DNA of 6,057 nt from positions 1-6,057 of the forward strand of contig JAULUH010000113.1 in assembly GCA_032111745.1 (NCBI GenBank). The letters run 5' to 3'. Positions within the stretch are counted from its first letter, which is position 1. The number at the start of each line of letters is the position of its first letter. This document shows, piece by piece, positions 4,532-6,057 of this stretch. A model generated the notes under the pieces. That model was not told where the DNA came from, searched no databases, and was given only the letters and a program-made list of their open reading frames with translations. The DNA comes from JAULUH01 sp032111745 (GTDB lineage: Bacteria; Chloroflexota; Anaerolineae; JAAEKA01). The position numbers were made by a program, and so were the translations under genes.

Positions 4532-5206
4532 GTGCCCCAACCTTCCAGCCTCTTCGTTGGCATCGATGTGCAGACGCGGCGAGCGTGCCCGTACGCCATC
4601 CTCGATGCGGCCGGCGAGCCCGTGGCGGCCGGCTGGCTGCCGGGCCAGGACGTCGCGGCCGCCGCAGCGTCCCTCGACCGCGCGCTGGCGCAGCTGGCCG
4701 CCGGTCGCCCCACCCAGGTCGCCATCGGCATCGACGCCCCCCGGTGCTTCCTGCCCGCGCCCCGCCCGTGGTACTGGGCGGGGGACCGCTGGCGCCCCGC
4801 CACCAGCCGCGACCGCGGGGCCGGCCGCCACTGCGAGGTGGTGATCGCCGCCCTGCAGCTGGCCAGGCCGCAGTGGACGCCGCTGGAGTCCAATGCCCCG
4901 GACTGGATGCGACGCGGCGTGGCCCTGTTCCAGGCGCTGGGGTCCCGCTACGCCGTCTACGAGGTCTTTCCCTCGGCGTCATATTATCAGCTGAGGGACG
5001 CCCGCGACCTGCGCATCGGCGTGCGTCTGGGCGATTTCTACGGCGGCCCCAAAGATATGCTGGACGCCTATATGGCCGCAGCCACGGTCCGCGAGTACAC
5101 CCGCGGCGCAGGCTGCGCCGTGGGCGGCGGCGACGGCCTGGGCACCATCATCCTGCCCCGCCCGGTGGCGTCGACGTCTGCCGTGCTCCACTGGCCTGAC
5201 CCCTAG
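4532..5206 (+). CDS. DUF429 family protein (predicted RNase H-fold nuclease)
   Basis: This 224-residue protein matches the DUF429 pattern, a family of unknown role predicted to have an RNase H-like fold. The motifs, in order, are LFVGIDVQTRRACPYAIL (Asp12) and VAIGIDAPRCFLPAPRPW (Asp68), then YAVYEVFPSASYYQL (Glu144). GPKDMLDAYMAA (Asp175, Asp178) and GGGDGLGTIILPR (199-210) follow. The acidic residues fit a metal-binding nuclease-type centre, but no activity is established for the family. The GTG start is chosen because AAGGAG (4516-4521) stands ten bases before it and because homology begins right after it. The open frame continues back to 4229, but only as Pro/Arg/Ala-rich low-complexity sequence. 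The gene appears to be alone, with its own promoter back to back with a toxin-antitoxin operon. Confidence 0.78.
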   Translation: MPQPSSLFVGIDVQTRRACPYAILDAAGEPVAAGWLPGQDVAAAAASLDRALAQLAAGRPTQVAIGIDAPRCFLPAPRPWYWAGDRWRPATSRDRGAGRHCEVVIAALQLARPQWTPLESNAPDWMRRGVALFQALGSRYAVYEVFPSASYYQLRDARDLRIGVRLGDFYGGPKDMLDAYMAAATVREYTRGAGCAVGGGDGLGTIILPRPVASTSAVLHWPDP

Positions 5207-5211
5207 GCCAG
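5191..5211. other. Hairpin across the DUF429 stop codon
   Basis: CTGGCCT (5191-5197), a 7-nt loop and AGGCCAG (5205-5211). The stop TAG spans the loop and the right arm. No T tract follows (AAGGGGG), so it is not a standard terminator. Confidence 0.3.
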
Positions 5212-5243
5212 AAGGGGGAGCGCCCTTCGTGTCCTTCGCGCTT

Positions 5244-5324
5244 CGTGCCCTTCGCGGCCCTTCGCGCCATCGTGGTCCAAACGCCCGTGCCCTTCGCGGC
5301 CCTTCGCGCCATCGTGGTCCAAAC
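5244..5324. repeat. 42-bp tandem repeat, two copies, with a 9-nt inner rhythm
   Basis: A 39-base unit at 5244-5282 is repeated identically at 5286-5324, a period of 42. Each copy is made of CCTTCGCG-like words and ends CCATCGTGGTCCAAAC. Similar words (CCTTCGTG, CCTTCGCG) begin already at 5223. Read on the other strand it is a CGAAGGRC-type repeat ending in GGACCACGATGG. I recall similar intergenic CACGAAGGACACGAAGG repeats in several environmental phyla, which is unverified here. It does not look coding. Confidence 0.7.
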
Positions 5325-5333
5325 ACCCCCGGA

Positions 5334-5373
5334 GCGGCTGAAGCCGCCACTACGAACCCGTCCGGCTAAAGCC
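5334..5373. repeat. Two small hairpins, GCGGCT-ga-AGCCGC and GGCT-aa-AGCC
   Basis: The first pair is at 5334-5347 and the second at 5364-5373, joined by CACTACGAACCCGTCC. The arrangement (a GCGGCTTCAGCCGC-like stem next to GTAGTGG on the minus strand) looks like a dispersed palindromic repeat rather than a terminator, since no T tract follows. Confidence 0.45.
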
Positions 5374-5430
5374 TCGACTCCACGTCCAGAGGTAGCCCCG
5401 GGCTGATCGAGCAAAACGCCCTGGATGGTG

Positions 5431-5436
5431 TATAAT
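5431..5436 (+). promoter_or_regulatory. -10 box TATAAT of the alanine dehydrogenase-like gene
   Basis: A consensus TATAAT stands about 40 bases before the start codon. The -35 position is weak (CGAGCA at 17 bp), so an activator may be needed. Transcription would begin near 5443. Confidence 0.5.
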
Positions 5437-5476
5437 GCGCCCATTCAGGTCTGCCCGGGAGGTGCCCGTACGCTCT

Positions 5477-6057
5477 ATGTCCTCACAGCTTACCATCGGA
5501 TTGCCCCAGATGCACCAGGAGGCCGGCGAGCGGCGGGCCTTCCTGCCTTCCTTCGCGGGCCGGCTGGCCCAGCTCGGCGCCCAGGTCGTGCTGGAAGCCG
5601 GCTACGGCGCCGGCATGGACTACAGCGCCGCCGACTACCGCCGCGCGGCCCCCCAGGTGCGCTTCGCCTCCCTGGAGGAGGTCTACGGCCAGGACCTGGT
5701 GCTGATCGTGCGCTACCCGGGCGACGCCAAGGTCGCGTTGATGCGGCCCGGCAGCTGCCTGATGACCATGATCCACTACCCCACCCGGCCCGAGCGGGTG
5801 GCCGGCCTGCGCCAGCACGGGCTGGAGGCCATCTCCCTGGACTCCATCACCGACGACGTGGGGCGGCGGCTGATCGAGAACCTGCGCTCCGTGGCCTGGA
5901 ACGGCCTCGAGGTCGCGTTCCAGGTGCTGGCGTCCACTTACCCCGCCCCCGGCTTCGCCAGCCCCCAGCGGCCACCCATCCGGGTGACCCTGATCGGCGC
6001 CGGCGCGGTCGGCAGCCACGTGATGGGCGCGGCCATCCGCTACGGCGATGAGGCCCT
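5477..6057 (+). CDS. Alanine dehydrogenase / NAD(P) transhydrogenase alpha-like protein, N-terminal part
   Basis: The 193 visible residues match the alanine dehydrogenase/transhydrogenase-alpha family, which moves hydride between NAD(P) and a small substrate. Residues 5-150 form the N-terminal substrate domain: TIGLPQMHQEAGERRAFLPS corresponds to the family's start with its conserved Arg, and MTMIHYPTRPE carries His100, which fits the catalytic His. Residues 168-190 begin the NAD-binding Rossmann domain with VTLIGAGAVGSHVM. The usual VKEP motif with the substrate-binding Lys reads IVRYP (77-81), with Arg in place of Lys. The true substrate may therefore not be alanine. The ATG at 5477 has GGGAGGTG at 5457-5464, a slightly long spacing; GTG at 5462 is a less likely start. 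The gene continues past the window edge. Confidence 0.82.
   Translation, partial: MSSQLTIGLPQMHQEAGERRAFLPSFAGRLAQLGAQVVLEAGYGAGMDYSAADYRRAAPQVRFASLEEVYGQDLVLIVRYPGDAKVALMRPGSCLMTMIHYPTRPERVAGLRQHGLEAISLDSITDDVGRRLIENLRSVAWNGLEVAFQVLASTYPAPGFASPQRPPIRVTLIGAGAVGSHVMGAAIRYGDEA

Noticed and set aside
4134..4982. Long N-terminal extension of the RelE/ParE-like toxin frame on the minus strand
   Set aside because: It is Arg/Pro/Gly-rich, runs antisense to the DUF429 gene and through the toxin promoter; the conserved toxin begins at 4133.
5244..5324. CRISPR-like repeat array
   Set aside because: Only two copies separated by 3 bases; there are no spacers and no cas genes.
5425..6051. Plus-strand open frame overlapping the alanine dehydrogenase-like gene in another frame
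   Set aside because: Arg/Pro/Gly-rich shadow; the real frame has clear family motifs and runs off the window end.

Overview
The window is GC-rich bacterial chromosomal DNA of accessory character. Two toxin-antitoxin operons, a decayed insertion sequence, several short palindromic repeats and pieces of unrelated genes sit side by side. Promoters look like ordinary sigma-70 type (TTGACT-N18-TATAAT, TTGACG-N16-TATAAT) and several genes have good Shine-Dalgarno sites. The transposase type, the DUF429 protein and the style of intergenic repeats resemble what I know from Chloroflexota (Anaerolineae/Chloroflexia), but no marker gene fixes the taxon; this is a weak inference.

Layout. 1-447 (minus): the first 149 residues of a SNF2-type helicase, ending at the window edge just after the Walker A motif. 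Its start overlaps (ATGA) the stop of a 31-codon leader ORF with a strong ribosome binding site. A promoter with a dyad near its -35 position lies further upstream. 688-721: an intrinsic terminator pointing left. 778-1456 (minus): a VapBC-type module (antitoxin, then PIN toxin) with a clear promoter and that terminator. 1516-3055: a degenerate insertion sequence with 14-bp terminal inverted repeats and a DDE transposase pseudogene. The pseudogene has lost its middle and carries two short palindromic insertions of 39 and 34 bp. 3088-3134: a 47-bp near-perfect palindrome made of two smaller palindromes. 3135-3440: nothing recognised. 3441-3527: further short inverted repeats. 3520-4133 (minus): a RelE/ParE-like toxin followed by a Phd/YefM-like antitoxin, toxin first, apparently transcribed without a leader. 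4186-5206 (plus): a divergent promoter, a roughly 310-nt structured leader and a DUF429 gene. 5207-5430: a mosaic of repeats with a 42-bp tandem repeat. 5431-6057 (plus): promoter and N-terminal part of an alanine dehydrogenase/transhydrogenase-alpha-like gene, cut by the window edge.

The genes do not form one pathway. The two toxin-antitoxin modules are independent of each other. The most unusual signal is the pair of related palindromic micro-insertions in the transposase: deleting both exactly restores a family-like conserved reading frame, so they look like recent insertions of a small mobile palindrome.
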